Assembly: GCF_000467105.1 (NCBI RefSeq)
Contig: NZ_BATI01000024.1
Span: 42,490 to 106,489, forward strand
Length of the DNA stretch: 64,000 bases
From: Aquipseudomonas alcaligenes NBRC 14159
GTDB lineage: Bacteria; Pseudomonadota; Gammaproteobacteria; Pseudomonadales; Pseudomonadaceae
Direction of reading: 5' to 3'
This document shows positions 20,477-30,300 of the stretch, one piece after another (the stretch's first letter is position 1; each line of letters begins with the position of its first letter). The translations under genes were made by a program, and so were the position numbers. Under the pieces are notes generated by a model. The model worked only from the letters and a program-made list of their open reading frames with translations. It searched no databases and was not told where the DNA came from.

Positions 20477-21487
20477 TCACGCCGACGCGGCGAACTTCTC
20501 GTAGTAGAAATTGGCCGGGGCGATGCCCTGCTCGCGGATGAACTGGCTGACGGCCTCGACCATCGGCGGCGGGCCGCATAGATAGATGTCCACTTCGCCG
20601 TCGTTGAGGTGCCTGGGTTCGATGTGCTGGGTGACGTAGCCCTTATGCGGGTAGCTGCTTTCCGGGTTGGCCACGCAGGCGCTGTAGGTGAAGTTGGGAA
20701 TGCGCGCGGCCAGGGCCTCGAGCTTGTCCATTTCCACCAGGTCGAAGTCGTTGGTCACGCCGTAGATCAGGTGCAACGGATGGCTGCTGCCCTGCTCGGC
20801 GATCTTCTCCAGCATCGCGGTGAACGGTGCCAGGCCTGTGCCGCCGGCCAGCAGCAGCAACGGCCGCTTGATCTCGCGCAGGTAGAAGCTGCCCAGCGGG
20901 CCGGCCAGGGTCATGCTGTCGCCGGCCTTGGCCAGGCCGGTGAGGAAGCTGCTCATCAGCCCACCCGGCACATTGCGGATCAGGAAGCTGACTTCGCCGT
21001 CCTTGGGCAGGCTGCTGAAGGAGTAGGCGCGGGTCTGCTCGCTGCCCGGAACCTTGAGGTTGACGTACTGCCCCGGCAGGAAGGCCAGCTGGCTCAGGGC
21101 CTCCCCCTTGATCGACAGGGCGATGGTGCTGTCGGAGAGCTTGCGCACCGCGCTGATGGCCGCCTCGAAGCTGGCCTGCTGGGTCTTGCACACTTGCGAG
21201 GAGGCCGGCACGCGGATCACGCAGTCGCTCTCGGCGCGCATCTGGCAGGTCAGCACATAGCCCTGCTCGGCCTCGGCCTGGCTCAGGGCGTCCTCGATAT
21301 ACTCCTCGCCGAGGTCGTACTGGCCGGCTTCGGCGAAGCACTTGCAGGCGCCGCAGGCACCGTCGCGGCAATCCAGGGGAATGTTGATGCCCTGGCGATA
21401 GGCGGCATCGGCGACGGTTTCGCCGACCTTGGCGTCGATGAAGCGGGTAACCCCATCTTCGAAATTAAGGGCGATCTTGTGGCTCAT
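20477..21487 (-). CDS. benC: Benzoate 1,2-dioxygenase reductase BenC
   Basis: A 336-residue electron-transfer subunit passing electrons from NADH to BenAB. The N-terminal plant-type [2Fe-2S] ferredoxin has C40, C45, C48 and C81. An FAD-binding domain follows with RAYSFSSLP, then an NAD-binding domain with GGTGLAPF and CGPPPMV. The start at ATG 21487 has GAGG 7 bases upstream; the frame is open further upstream without family resemblance. Confidence 0.96.
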   Translation of the reverse strand: MSHKIALNFEDGVTRFIDAKVGETVADAAYRQGINIPLDCRDGACGACKCFAEAGQYDLGEEYIEDALSQAEAEQGYVLTCQMRAESDCVIRVPASSQVCKTQQASFEAAISAVRKLSDSTIALSIKGEALSQLAFLPGQYVNLKVPGSEQTRAYSFSSLPKDGEVSFLIRNVPGGLMSSFLTGLAKAGDSMTLAGPLGSFYLREIKRPLLLLAGGTGLAPFTAMLEKIAEQGSSHPLHLIYGVTNDFDLVEMDKLEALAARIPNFTYSACVANPESSYPHKGYVTQHIEPRHLNDGEVDIYLCGPPPMVEAVSQFIREQGIAPANFYYEKFAASA

Positions 21488-21569
21488 GGCGCACCTCGCA
21501 ATGCGTTTTTCGGCGTGCAGCGGCCCGAGACGGGAGCGCAGCGCTCCCGCCGGCAACGCTGCCGCGGAT

Positions 21570-22058
21570 TCAGATGTGGTAAACGTCGATGACCTGCCGC
21601 ACGTAGTCGTTCTTCAGGACCACCTTCTTGGCCTTGATCAGCGGGTTCTCGCCGCGGGTATCGAGGGTGTAGAAACTGGTGCCGTAGAAGTGGTCGACGG
21701 TCTTGTAGCGAAAGCTCAGGGTGTGCCAGTTGAAGCGCACCTTGGTCAGCCCATCGCCCTGCTCGACGATCTCGATGTTGTTGATGTTGTGCGAGGTGCG
21801 GGTGTCCGGGATGGTCGCACTGGAGCGCTCGGTGCGGATGCGGAACACCCGGTCCTCCAGGCCGCTACGGTTGCCGTACCAGATCAGCGAGATCTCGGTC
21901 TGCGGGTTTTCCACCAGCTCGTCCTTGTCATCCCAGGCCGGCATCCAGAACTCGGCGTCCGGTGCATACAGCTCCAGCCACTCGTCCCACTGCTTGTCGT
22001 CCAGGTAGCGTGCCTCGCGGTAGAGGAAATCGCGCACGGCGTCATAGGTCAGACTCAT
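21570..22058 (-). CDS. benB: Benzoate 1,2-dioxygenase small subunit BenB
   Basis: A 162-residue beta subunit of the ring-hydroxylating dioxygenase, with the SnoaL-like fold of the family (YREARYLDDKQWDEWLELY near the start). It is structural and assembles with BenA. Its ATG follows the benA stop directly, with GGAGG inside the end of benA. Confidence 0.96.
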   Translation of the reverse strand: MSLTYDAVRDFLYREARYLDDKQWDEWLELYAPDAEFWMPAWDDKDELVENPQTEISLIWYGNRSGLEDRVFRIRTERSSATIPDTRTSHNINNIEIVEQGDGLTKVRFNWHTLSFRYKTVDHFYGTSFYTLDTRGENPLIKAKKVVLKNDYVRQVIDVYHI

Positions 22059-23420
22059 TTACGCGCCCTCCACGTGGATCAGTTGCTCTTGCTGTTTTTT
22101 CAGAGCGGCGATCATCTGCTGCTGCCAGTAGTGGTGCTGCAGCACGAACAGGCCTTCGTCCTCAGTGCGCACGCCGCTCATCAGCGGGTGCAGGTCGATT
22201 TCCTTGGCCGACTCGTCGGCGCCGTCGACCCAGTGCTTGGCCCCGCGCGACATGTCGTTCCATTCCATGGCACGGCCGGCGAAGCCCTGCTGGCAGGCGC
22301 GGAACTCTTCCAGATCATCGGGGGTGGCCATGCCGGAGACGTTGAAGAAGTCTTCGTACTGGCGGATACGGCGGGCGCGGGCCTCGGCACTCTCGCCCTT
22401 GGGTGCGATGCAGTAGATGGTCACTTCGGTCTTGTCGACCGACAGCGGCCGGGCCACGCGCAGCTGCGAGCCGAACTGGTCCATCAGGTACAGGTTGGGG
22501 TACAGGCAGAGGTTGCGCGAATGGCCGATCATCCAGTCGGCGCGGGCCTCGCCGAACTCGGCGGCCAGGCGCTCGCGGTCGGCGAACAGCGGACGGTCCT
22601 CGGGGTTGTCCCAGCGCGTCCAGAGCAGCAGGTGGCCGTTCTCGAAGGAGTAGAAACCGCCGCCCTTCTTGCCCCAGCCGCCGGCGCTCATGGCGCGGAT
22701 GTCGTCGCCGGCTTCTTTGAGCTTGCGCTGCTGCTGGGTGGCCGCGTAGTTCCAGTGCACGGCGGTGACGTGGTAGCCGTCGGCGCCGTTCTCGGCCTGC
22801 AGCTTCCAGTTGCCTTCATAGACATAGGTGCTGGAGCCACGCAGCACTTCCAGGCCCTCGCTGGACTGGTCGCAGATCATGTCGATGATCTTGCGTGACT
22901 CGCCGAGGAACTCCTCAAGCGGCGCCACGTCCTCGCGCAGGCTGCCGAACAGGAAGCCGCGGTAGGACTCGAAGCGGGCGACTTTCTTCAGGTCGTGGGA
23001 GCCGTCACAGTCGAAGCTGTCCGGGTAGCCGGCTTCCTTGGGGTCCTTGACCTTGAGCAGCTTGCCGCTGTTGTTGAAGGTCCAGCCATGGAACGGGCAG
23101 GTGTAGGTGGCCTTGTTGCCGCTCTTGAAGCGGCAGAGCATGGCGCCGCGGTGGCTGCAGGCGTTGATGAAGGCGTTGAGCTCACCCTCCTTGTTGCGCG
23201 CGATGAAGATCGGCTGGCGCCCCATGTGGGTGGTGTAGTAGTCGTTGTTCTGCGGGATCTGGCTTTCGTGGGCCAGGTACAGCCAGTTGCCTTCGAAGAT
23301 GTGCTGCATCTCCAGGTCGAACAGGCGCGGGTCGGTGAACATCTCGCGCTTGCAGCGGAAAATGCCCTTTTCCTTGTCTTCTTGCAGCAGGCCGTTCAGG
23401 TAGTCGAGTCCCAGGTTCAT
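22059..23420 (-). CDS. benA: Benzoate 1,2-dioxygenase large subunit BenA
   Basis: A 453-residue catalytic alpha subunit that adds O2 across C1-C2 of benzoate. The Rieske centre is CSH and CPFHGW (C90, H92, C110, H113 counted from the upstream ATG). The mononuclear iron site is in [15 protein letters not shown] (H219, H224) with a later Asp. Two ATGs are possible: GGAG is only 2 bases from ATG 23426 but 8 bases from ATG 23420, so I prefer 23420. The 5' leader carries AATAACAA at the ribosome site and two BenR half-sites further upstream. Confidence 0.96.
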   Translation of the reverse strand: MNLGLDYLNGLLQEDKEKGIFRCKREMFTDPRLFDLEMQHIFEGNWLYLAHESQIPQNNDYYTTHMGRQPIFIARNKEGELNAFINACSHRGAMLCRFKSGNKATYTCPFHGWTFNNSGKLLKVKDPKEAGYPDSFDCDGSHDLKKVARFESYRGFLFGSLREDVAPLEEFLGESRKIIDMICDQSSEGLEVLRGSSTYVYEGNWKLQAENGADGYHVTAVHWNYAATQQQRKLKEAGDDIRAMSAGGWGKKGGGFYSFENGHLLLWTRWDNPEDRPLFADRERLAAEFGEARADWMIGHSRNLCLYPNLYLMDQFGSQLRVARPLSVDKTEVTIYCIAPKGESAEARARRIRQYEDFFNVSGMATPDDLEEFRACQQGFAGRAMEWNDMSRGAKHWVDGADESAKEIDLHPLMSGVRTEDEGLFVLQHHYWQQQMIAALKKQQEQLIHVEGA

Positions 23421-23433
23421 CGCCATGGCTCCG

Positions 23434-23441
23434 TTGTTATT
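23434..23441 (-). promoter_or_regulatory. Hfq/Crc-type A-rich motif at benA
   Basis: AATAACAA ends 2 bases before the GGAG of benA, so Hfq/Crc binding would cover the ribosome site. Confidence 0.6.
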
Positions 23442-23483
23442 GTGTCAACGGTATGAAGGCTATGGCCTGGATTCGCCTGACAA

Positions 23484-23520
23484 TATCCAGTTATTGCAGG
23501 ACCTTTATCCGTTTCCTGCA
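23484..23520 (-). promoter_or_regulatory. BenR/XylS-type operator of the ben promoter
   Basis: Two direct repeats on the minus strand fit TGCA-N6-GGNTA exactly: TGCAGGAAACGGATA (23520-23506) and TGCAATAACTGGATA (23498-23484), separated by 7 bp. The downstream TAGCCTTCATA and the ACAATAACAACGGAG leader resemble the XylS-activated Pm promoter of the TOL plasmid. BenR with benzoate should activate benA from here. Confidence 0.85.
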
Positions 23521-23656
23521 GAAACCGACCAAGGTCGTAGACGCCAATGGATACGCGGCCTGCAGCTATTGCAGGAGGGCCCGGAACGGGTAGATGCAAG
23601 CAAGACGACGGCGCCCCGCACAGCCGCGAAGCAGCGGTGCGCAGGGCGCGCCCTGA

Positions 23657-24613
23657 TCAGAGTTCGCGGCGGCGCAGGGTGTCGGAAGGCAGTTCGCCGA
23701 AGGTGCTCTTGTAGCTTTCGGAGAAGCGCCCCAGGTGCAGGAAGCCATAGTCCAGCGCCACCTCGGTGACATTGCGCACCTTGGTCGCCGGGTTGCTCAG
23801 GCAGGCATGCACCTTCTCCAGCTTGCGCTGACGGATGTAGTGCTTGGGCGTGGTGCCCAGGTGGCGGTCGAACAGCGAATAGAGCGCACGCGGGCTGATG
23901 TGGGCCAGCTTGGCCAGCTGTTCGAGACTGATGTCCTGCTTGAGATTGTCGTCGATGAACTGCACCAGGCGCTCGAACGAAGGGTTGCTCTCGGGCAGCT
24001 CCTGGCGGCTGACATTGCTGCTGAGCAGACCCAGCAGCTTGCTGGCGATGATGCGCGTGTAGTGATCGCGCACCAGCGGCAGCGACTGCTCGCTTTCCGC
24101 CTCCTCGCAGACCAGGCCGAGCAGGCCGACGAAGCCATCCAGCTGCTGCAACAGGTGACGATTGGCGAAACGAATGCCGCCAGACGGGGAATGCCAGCTG
24201 TTCTCGCTACAGGCTCTCTCGATCAGCTTGGCCGGCAGCTTGACGATGAACTTCTCGCAGTTGTCCGAGTAGGTCAGGTCGACCGGATCATCCGGGTTGA
24301 TCAGCAACAGCTCGCCAGGGCTGAAGTAATGTTCCTCGCCGCGGCCACGCCACAGGCAGTGGCCTTCCAGCAGTATCTGCAGGTGGTAGATGGTTTCCAG
24401 GGCCGGAGAAGTGACCTGCACGCTGCCGCCATAGCTGATGCGGCACAGATCGACACTGCCGAAACTGCGGTGGCTCAGGTTTGCCGCCGGGTGGCCGGTT
24501 TGCGGCAGGCGAATGCAGTGCGAACCAACATGCTGGTTCACATAGTCGGACACCGCGTAGGGGTCGGCTCCGGCAAACAGCCGACTCTTCTCGTTCAGCA
24601 GACGAAACTCCAT
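23657..24613 (-). CDS. benR: AraC/XylS-family benzoate regulator BenR
   Basis: A 318-residue transcription activator. The N-terminal half is the benzoate-sensing domain of XylS-type proteins; the C-terminal two helix-turn-helix motifs begin near DISLEQLAKLAHISPRALYSLF and end with the FHLGRFSESYKSTFGE-like signature. It sits just upstream of benA on the same strand, and the predicted operator lies in the gap between them. ATG 24613 is preceded by an in-frame GTG at 24616. Confidence 0.94.
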   Translation of the reverse strand: MEFRLLNEKSRLFAGADPYAVSDYVNQHVGSHCIRLPQTGHPAANLSHRSFGSVDLCRISYGGSVQVTSPALETIYHLQILLEGHCLWRGRGEEHYFSPGELLLINPDDPVDLTYSDNCEKFIVKLPAKLIERACSENSWHSPSGGIRFANRHLLQQLDGFVGLLGLVCEEAESEQSLPLVRDHYTRIIASKLLGLLSSNVSRQELPESNPSFERLVQFIDDNLKQDISLEQLAKLAHISPRALYSLFDRHLGTTPKHYIRQRKLEKVHACLSNPATKVRNVTEVALDYGFLHLGRFSESYKSTFGELPSDTLRRREL

Positions 24614-24633
24614 CACTCAAGGCACTCTTGTCA

Positions 24634-24641
24634 TTGTTATT
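24634..24641 (-). promoter_or_regulatory. Hfq/Crc-type A-rich motif at benR
   Basis: AATAACAA lies about 20 bases before the benR ATG. benR mRNA is an established Crc target in P. putida, so this copy has the best precedent. Confidence 0.6.
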
Positions 24642-24781
24642 GTCGGGACGAGGTGCAACCCGTCTCGCTAGAGCATTGATACAGGTTAATCGCCCTTTGC
24701 CGCACATGGGCCGATAAGCGGTCGGGCGTTAAGGCCAGTCACCGCGCAGATTAGGTAATCCGGACGCATGCGCCTACCGCA

Positions 24782-24800
24782 GCGGGCGATAATCGCCCGC
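24782..24800. promoter_or_regulatory. Perfect 19-bp palindrome between pcaR and benR
   Basis: GCGGGCGAT-A-ATCGCCCGC lies 3 bp past the pcaR stop and about 170 bp upstream of benR. It contains CGATAATCGC, the core of the PcaR-like box at catI. No T-run follows on the minus strand, so it is a poor terminator for pcaR. It may be an operator. Confidence 0.45.
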
Positions 24801-24802
24801 TT

Positions 24803-25648
24803 TCAGCACGCCCGCTCAGCCCCGAACAATTGGCTGCTGAGGTCACGGCTGGCTTCGAGCATCAACGGCAGGTAGCGCCGTTCGAGCTCGGCCAGCGAAA
24901 CGCGGCTGGCATGGGTGCTGACATTCATCGCCGCCAGCACACGGCCGGCCGAGTCGCACACCGGTACCGCCAGTGACCGCAGGCCCTGCTCCAGTTCCTG
25001 ATCGACGATGCACCAGCCCTGGCTGCGCACGCCCTGCAGGCACTCCCAGAGGGCTTCGCGGGTATGCAGGGTACGGCTGGTCTTGGCGATCAGCTCGGCA
25101 TTGGCCAGGTAGTCCTGCAGCTGATCGTCGTCCAGCGCCGCCAGGAGAATCCTGCCCATGGAGGTGCAGTACGCCGGCAAGCGGCTGCCGACGCTGAGGT
25201 CCACCGAGATCAGCCGCTGGGGAATCGCCGAGCGAGCGATGTAGAGCACCTGCTCACCCTCCAGGGAGGCCAGGTTGCAGGCCTGGTGCAACTGCTCGCT
25301 GAGCCGGTCGAGAAAGGGTTGCGCCGCCACGGCTAGCGGCGTCGAAGAAAGGTAGGCGTGACCGAGTGTGAGGACCTTGGGCAGCAGCGAGTAGGTGTTG
25401 CCATCGGTGGTGGCGTAGCCCAGCTGCAGCAGGGTGTACAGGCAACGCCGCACCGCGGCGCGGGGAATCTCGGTGCGGTGGCTGATCTGCGCGATGGTCA
25501 GGTGCCGCTTGCGCTCCTGGAAGGCGCTGATGACAGCCAGCCCGCGCGCCAACGAAGTCATGAAGTTGGGGTCGCCGGCGTACTCCGCGATGCGCCTGGC
25601 CGGCGACACATAGGGCGGCGGCGCCAGCGGCGGGCGATCTTCGCTCAA
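24803..25648 (-). CDS. pcaR: IclR-family regulator PcaR
   Basis: A 281-residue regulator of the PcaR/PcaU group. The N-terminal winged helix (FMTSLARGLAVISAFQERKR, then LTIAQISHRTEIPRAAVRR) and the IclR effector domain (SVGSRLPAYCTSMGR, WCIVDQELEQGLRSLAVPV) follow P. putida PcaR closely. It senses 3-oxoadipate in the family and activates pca genes. I chose TTG 25648 because GGAGGT lies just upstream; another TTG at 25699 is possible but lacks such a site. The nearby catIJFD genes, with their PcaR-like box, are the obvious targets. Confidence 0.93.
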   Translation of the reverse strand: MSEDRPPLAPPPYVSPARRIAEYAGDPNFMTSLARGLAVISAFQERKRHLTIAQISHRTEIPRAAVRRCLYTLLQLGYATTDGNTYSLLPKVLTLGHAYLSSTPLAVAAQPFLDRLSEQLHQACNLASLEGEQVLYIARSAIPQRLISVDLSVGSRLPAYCTSMGRILLAALDDDQLQDYLANAELIAKTSRTLHTREALWECLQGVRSQGWCIVDQELEQGLRSLAVPVCDSAGRVLAAMNVSTHASRVSLAELERRYLPLMLEASRDLSSQLFGAERAC

Positions 25649-25807
25649 GGGACCTCCAGGCAAAGCGGTGATGGCATCGTTTCGGCTAGTAAGCCGCAAT
25701 CACCGAACTGCATACAAGAGAGACGTAAGACGCACCAAGCCCCCGATACGGCAATCGGAATCAACCTAGCCATCAGAGCAGCGCCACGCGGCGCAAACCA
25801 CTGTAGA

Positions 25808-25829
25808 GAAAGCCGGCGGAGGCCGGCAT
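25808..25829 (-). terminator. Terminator-like hairpin after the TolC gene
   Basis: On the minus strand GCCGGC-CTCC-GCCGGC is followed by TTTCTCT, 22 bp past the TolC-family stop codon. It probably ends the sulfotransferase-adhesin-TolC transcript. Confidence 0.6.
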
Positions 25830-25850
25830 TCCCAGGGCGCCCTTTCAGAC

Positions 25851-27341
25851 TCAGGGCTTCAGCTGCCCCGCGGATATCCGTGACTCCCCTTCCTGCAACG
25901 CCTTCGCAAGGGTAGACAGCCGGGTATCCGGAATACTGGTTGGAAGCAAATCCACGCCAGCACTGACAAATACCTGGTTGTATGCATTACGCAGATCGGC
26001 GTAGGCCAAGTCGCGCCTCAGTTGAGCTTGCAGTGTGTTCAGCTCGCCCTGGATAAGCTCCAGCTCGCCGATGCTCTGGGTGCTATAGCGGTTGCGCAAC
26101 TGTTGAGCGATCTGCCCGTCCAGATCGGCCAGTTGCTGGCTGGTCTGGTATTGCCGGCGGGCTTCGGCATAGTTGGCATTGGCTACATAGAGCTGCGCGA
26201 GGACAGCCATGGACATGGCCTGACGTCGTGCAATGGTAACGTCTTCACCGGCCTTGGCTACGTCGATGGCTGCTGGAGCAGAGAGCGCGTTGAACAGGTT
26301 CCATGTCACTTTTACGCCATAGTCGGCCCAACTCTGGTTAACCAGAAAGCTGTTGCTGTCAGAGTGGCCACCAGCGGAGAACTCCAGGCCCGGCAGCAGG
26401 CGCAACATGGCTTTGCGAGTTTCCGCAGCGCTGATACGCGCCTGGTAATCTTGCTCACGCAGTTCCGGCCGACTGGAGAGAGCTTGCTGTTCCAGCTGAG
26501 CGAAATCCACCTTCAGTTCCGGTACGCTGTAGTCGCTGCTGGCGGCCAGCTGGAAATCAGTGTTCAACGGCAAGTTGATCAGTGCAGCCAGCTCGGTTTT
26601 AGCCAGCGACAAGGCTCGCCGCTGCTCTTCCAACTGGCGGGTAGCCTCAATCAGGGCACGCTGGTAGCTGAGCGCCTGTACCGGGTCGCCGATACGCTGA
26701 GCACTCAGGTTGTGGCTGTCGTTGCGGGCCTTGTCGACACGGGCCATGAGGCTGTCGATCTGCTTGAGCAGGCGTTCGGCAGCCACGGCGCGCCAGTAGG
26801 CGGAGCGTACGTCCTGGGTGATGGTGTGGATGACCTTGCGGCGGCGCTCCTCGACGATCAGGCGCTGGTCGGCCTGCTGCTTGGCGCTGACGTAGCTGAC
26901 GCCGAAGTCGAGCACGTTCCACACCAAGGTGAGGTCGGCGACGTTGCGGTCGCGGTCCTGGGAGGTGGACGGCTCCAGGGATTGGGAACCGGTCTCGATG
27001 CTGCGGCTGCTGGAGGCGCTGACGTTGTTGCGGCCGGCATAGCCGGCGGACAGCGCCATGCGCGGCAGCATGTCGAAGGTGGCCAGGTCCAGCTGACGCT
27101 CGGCCAGGGCATGTTCCATCACCTTCAGGCGCGCCTCGAGGTTGTACTTGATGGCGCGGGCCATGGCCTCGTTCAGGGTCAGGGGCCCGCTCAGGGGCTC
27201 CTGGTCCTTGAACATGCTGGAGAGGTCCGCCCGTGCGCGGGCCTCGCTCTCGCTGCGGTCGATGGGCTGGGTGGTCACGGCGCACCCGCTGATGGCCAAG
27301 GCCAGTAGGCTGGCGGTGAAGAGCTTGTAGGTCTGGTTCAT
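25851..27341 (-). CDS. TolC-family outer-membrane channel lipoprotein
   Basis: A 496-residue outer-membrane efflux/secretion channel. The start MNQTYKLFTASLLALAISGC ends in a lipobox (ISGC), so the mature protein should be lipidated. The rest is the usual pair of TolC repeats with long helices (LTLNEAMARAIKYNLEARL near residue 50, RSAYWRAVAAERLL, later YAEARRQYQTSQQL). It begins 49 bp after the giant surface-protein gene and reads in the same direction. I infer that it is the outer-membrane exit for that protein, working with the adaptors encoded at 37455-41643. An unrelated efflux role is possible. Confidence 0.9.
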   Translation of the reverse strand: MNQTYKLFTASLLALAISGCAVTTQPIDRSESEARARADLSSMFKDQEPLSGPLTLNEAMARAIKYNLEARLKVMEHALAERQLDLATFDMLPRMALSAGYAGRNNVSASSSRSIETGSQSLEPSTSQDRDRNVADLTLVWNVLDFGVSYVSAKQQADQRLIVEERRRKVIHTITQDVRSAYWRAVAAERLLKQIDSLMARVDKARNDSHNLSAQRIGDPVQALSYQRALIEATRQLEEQRRALSLAKTELAALINLPLNTDFQLAASSDYSVPELKVDFAQLEQQALSSRPELREQDYQARISAAETRKAMLRLLPGLEFSAGGHSDSNSFLVNQSWADYGVKVTWNLFNALSAPAAIDVAKAGEDVTIARRQAMSMAVLAQLYVANANYAEARRQYQTSQQLADLDGQIAQQLRNRYSTQSIGELELIQGELNTLQAQLRRDLAYADLRNAYNQVFVSAGVDLLPTSIPDTRLSTLAKALQEGESRISAGQLKP

Positions 27342-27390
27342 GCTGGCGGCCGCCCCCTGGTACGGCACGGTGATTCCCTTTCTTGTCATG

Positions 27391-30300
27391 TCAGCCACGG
27401 GCGGTGGCCCCCGCCACCTGCCCGAGGGCCTGGGCCAACTCGCGCACGGGGCGCAGGTCGGCTTCTTTCATGGCGTGCAGTTGCTGGCCGAGGGTGGGGG
27501 CGCCAGTCAGGCCCCGCCCACTCTTGCCGGTGTCGCCACCGCGCCACTGCTTGCCGTCGAATACCTTCAGTTGCATGTCCTGCTGAGGCACATCCTTGCC
27601 GAACATGCTGGAGAAGCTGCTGGTGCCGAACACGCCACCATCCCCCCCGCCGAAGCCGAGGAAACCACGCCCGCCGCCGTCACTGGCGCTGCTGTCGCTG
27701 CTGGCGAAGACCTGAGCGATGTAGCTGGGCGCCAGGGCGTTCGGGTTGATGAAGATGTTGCCCACGGTCGGCACCCCGCTGCCCAGGGTCGGCTGCTCGA
27801 ACAGCGGCGGCGGCAGCAACGGCGAGGTGGTGCTGGACGGCGGCAGACCGGGCACGTTGGGCTGGATCGGTGCGGTCGGCGTGGTCGGCACACTGGGCGT
27901 CGGGTTGGCGCGGAACTCGGGATCGCCCTCGACCCCGCCGAGCACGTAGCCCACGGTGGCGAAGTTGTTCGACATGGCGTTGCCGGCATTGTCGGTGATG
28001 CCGCTGCCGGCAGCCGCCAGGGACAGCCCCAGGGTGCCCTGGCCAGTGACGCCGCTGACGGTGACGCGGTAGGTGCGCGCATCCACCTGCACAAGCGAAA
28101 GCAGGGTGCCGCTGGCGTTGCCGCTGGTGGCCAGGGCGAAGTCGGCCAGGTCGACGCCGCTGACATCCTCGCTGAAGGTCACGGTGAAGCTGAGGGTGGT
28201 GTCACGGGTCGGCGAGGTGCCATCGAGAGCGATATTGGTGACCTGCGGTACGGCAGTATCCACCAGCACGCCAGCGGTGGAGCCCACGTTGTTGAGCACG
28301 GTCTGGGCGGCGTTGCCGGCCCCGTCACGCAAGGTCGCGCCGTTGGCATCGAGGCTGGCACCCACGGCGATGCCGTTGCTGTCCTGCTGACCATTGGCGA
28401 CGGTGAGGCGGAACACCAGGGCGGTGCCGCCCGAGCCGCTGACATAGTTGGCGTAGACGGTGCCGCCGGTATCCAGGGTGATGGCCAGTCGCGGGGTACC
28501 ACCGCTGGTGTCGACGGTCACGGCTTCGTCGAAGATCACCGTGAAGTCGAGGGTGTTGCCGGCCACATAGGTGCCGTTGGCCGGCACGCCGACAGAGGTA
28601 ACGGTCGGAGCACGGCTGTCGATGGCGTAGTTGTTGGAGTCGGTGGTGCCGGTGCCGGTGTTGCCGGCGGCATCGGTGTAGCCGGTGTTGTCCAGGGTGA
28701 TCAGGTTGGTCGGGTCGGTGACGTTATTGCTCGGCGTCAGGGTCGCCGTCCAAGTGATGCCGCCGTCGTTGCTGCTGAGCCCGCTCAGGCTGCCGTTGGC
28801 CACGCTGAAGTCAGCCGTGGTCAGCCCGGTCACCGCCTCGCTGAAGGTGATGGTGACGGTGGTGCCCTGCCCGGCCTTCAGTGCCGTGTCGGTGACCACG
28901 ATGGTGGCGGTCGGGCGCTGGGTATCGATGGCGTAGTTGTTGGAGTCGGTGGTGCCGACGCCGGCGTTGCCAGCCGTGTCCTGAACGCCGGTGTTGTCCA
29001 GGGTGACCAGGTTGGTGGTGTCGGTGACGTTGGTGCTGGGCGTCAGGGTCGCCGTCCAGGTGATGTTGTCCGACGTGGTCAGGTTGCTCAGGCTGCCATT
29101 GGCCACGCTAAAGTCCGCCGTGGTCAGCCCGGTCACCGCCTCGCTGAAGGTGATGGTGACGGTGGTGGTCTGGCCGGCCTTCAGGGCGGTGTCGGTGACC
29201 ACGATGGAGGCCGTCGGGCGCTGGGTGTCGACGGCGTAGTTGACCGAATCGGTGGTGCCGGCTCCGGTGTTGCCGGCAGCGTCGATGTAACCCGAGTTGT
29301 CCAGGGTGATGACGTTGGTGGCATCGCTGACATTGGCACTCGGCATGAAGGTCGCCGTCCAGGTCAGGCCGCCATCGCTGGTACTGAGCCCGCTCAGGCT
29401 GCCGTTGGCCACGCTGAAGTCAGCAATGTCCAGGTCTGTCACGGCACGGTTGAAGCTGATGGTCACCGTGGTGGTCTCACCGATGGACAAAGCCATGTCA
29501 GCCACCGTGATCGTGGCCGTCGGACGCACACTGTCGATGGCGTAGTTGTTGGAATTGGTGGTGCCGCTGCCGGTGTTGCCGGCGGCATCGGTGTAGCCGG
29601 TGTTGTCCAGGGTGATCAGGTTGGTCGGGTCGGTGACGTTATTGCTCGGCGTCAGGGTCGCCGTCCAGGTGATGCCGCCGTCGTTGCTGCTGAGCCCGCT
29701 CAGGCTGCCGTTGGCCACGCTGAAGTCAGCCGTGGTCAGCCCGCTCACCACCTCGCTGAAGGTGATGGTGGCGGTGGTGCCCTGCCCGGCCTTCAGCGCG
29801 GTGTCGGTGACCACGATGGTGGCCGTCGGGCGCTGGGTGTCGATGGCGTAGTTGTTGGAGTCGGTGGTGCCGCTGCCGGCATTGCCGGCGACATCGGTGT
29901 AGCCGGTGTTGTCCAGGGTGATCAGGTTAGTGGTGTCGGTGAGGTTGCTGCTGGGCGTCAGGGTCGCCGTCCAGGTGATGCCGCCGTCACTGGAGCTGAG
30001 GCCGCTCAGGGTGCCGTTGGCCACGCTGAAGTCAGCCGTGGTCAGCCCGCTCACCGCCTCGTTGAAGATGATGGTGACCGTGGTGGTCTGGCCGGCCTTC
30101 AGCGCAGTGTCGGTGACCACGACGGTGGCCGTCGGGCGCTGGGTATCGATGGCGTAGTTGTTGGAGTCGGTGGTGCCGCTGCCGACGTTGCCCGCCAGGT
30201 CCATCACCCCGGTGTTGTTCAAGGTGATGATGTTGGTGGCGTCGCTGACATTGGCGTCCGGGGTGAAGGTGGCGGTCCAAGTCAGGCCGCCATCGCTGCT

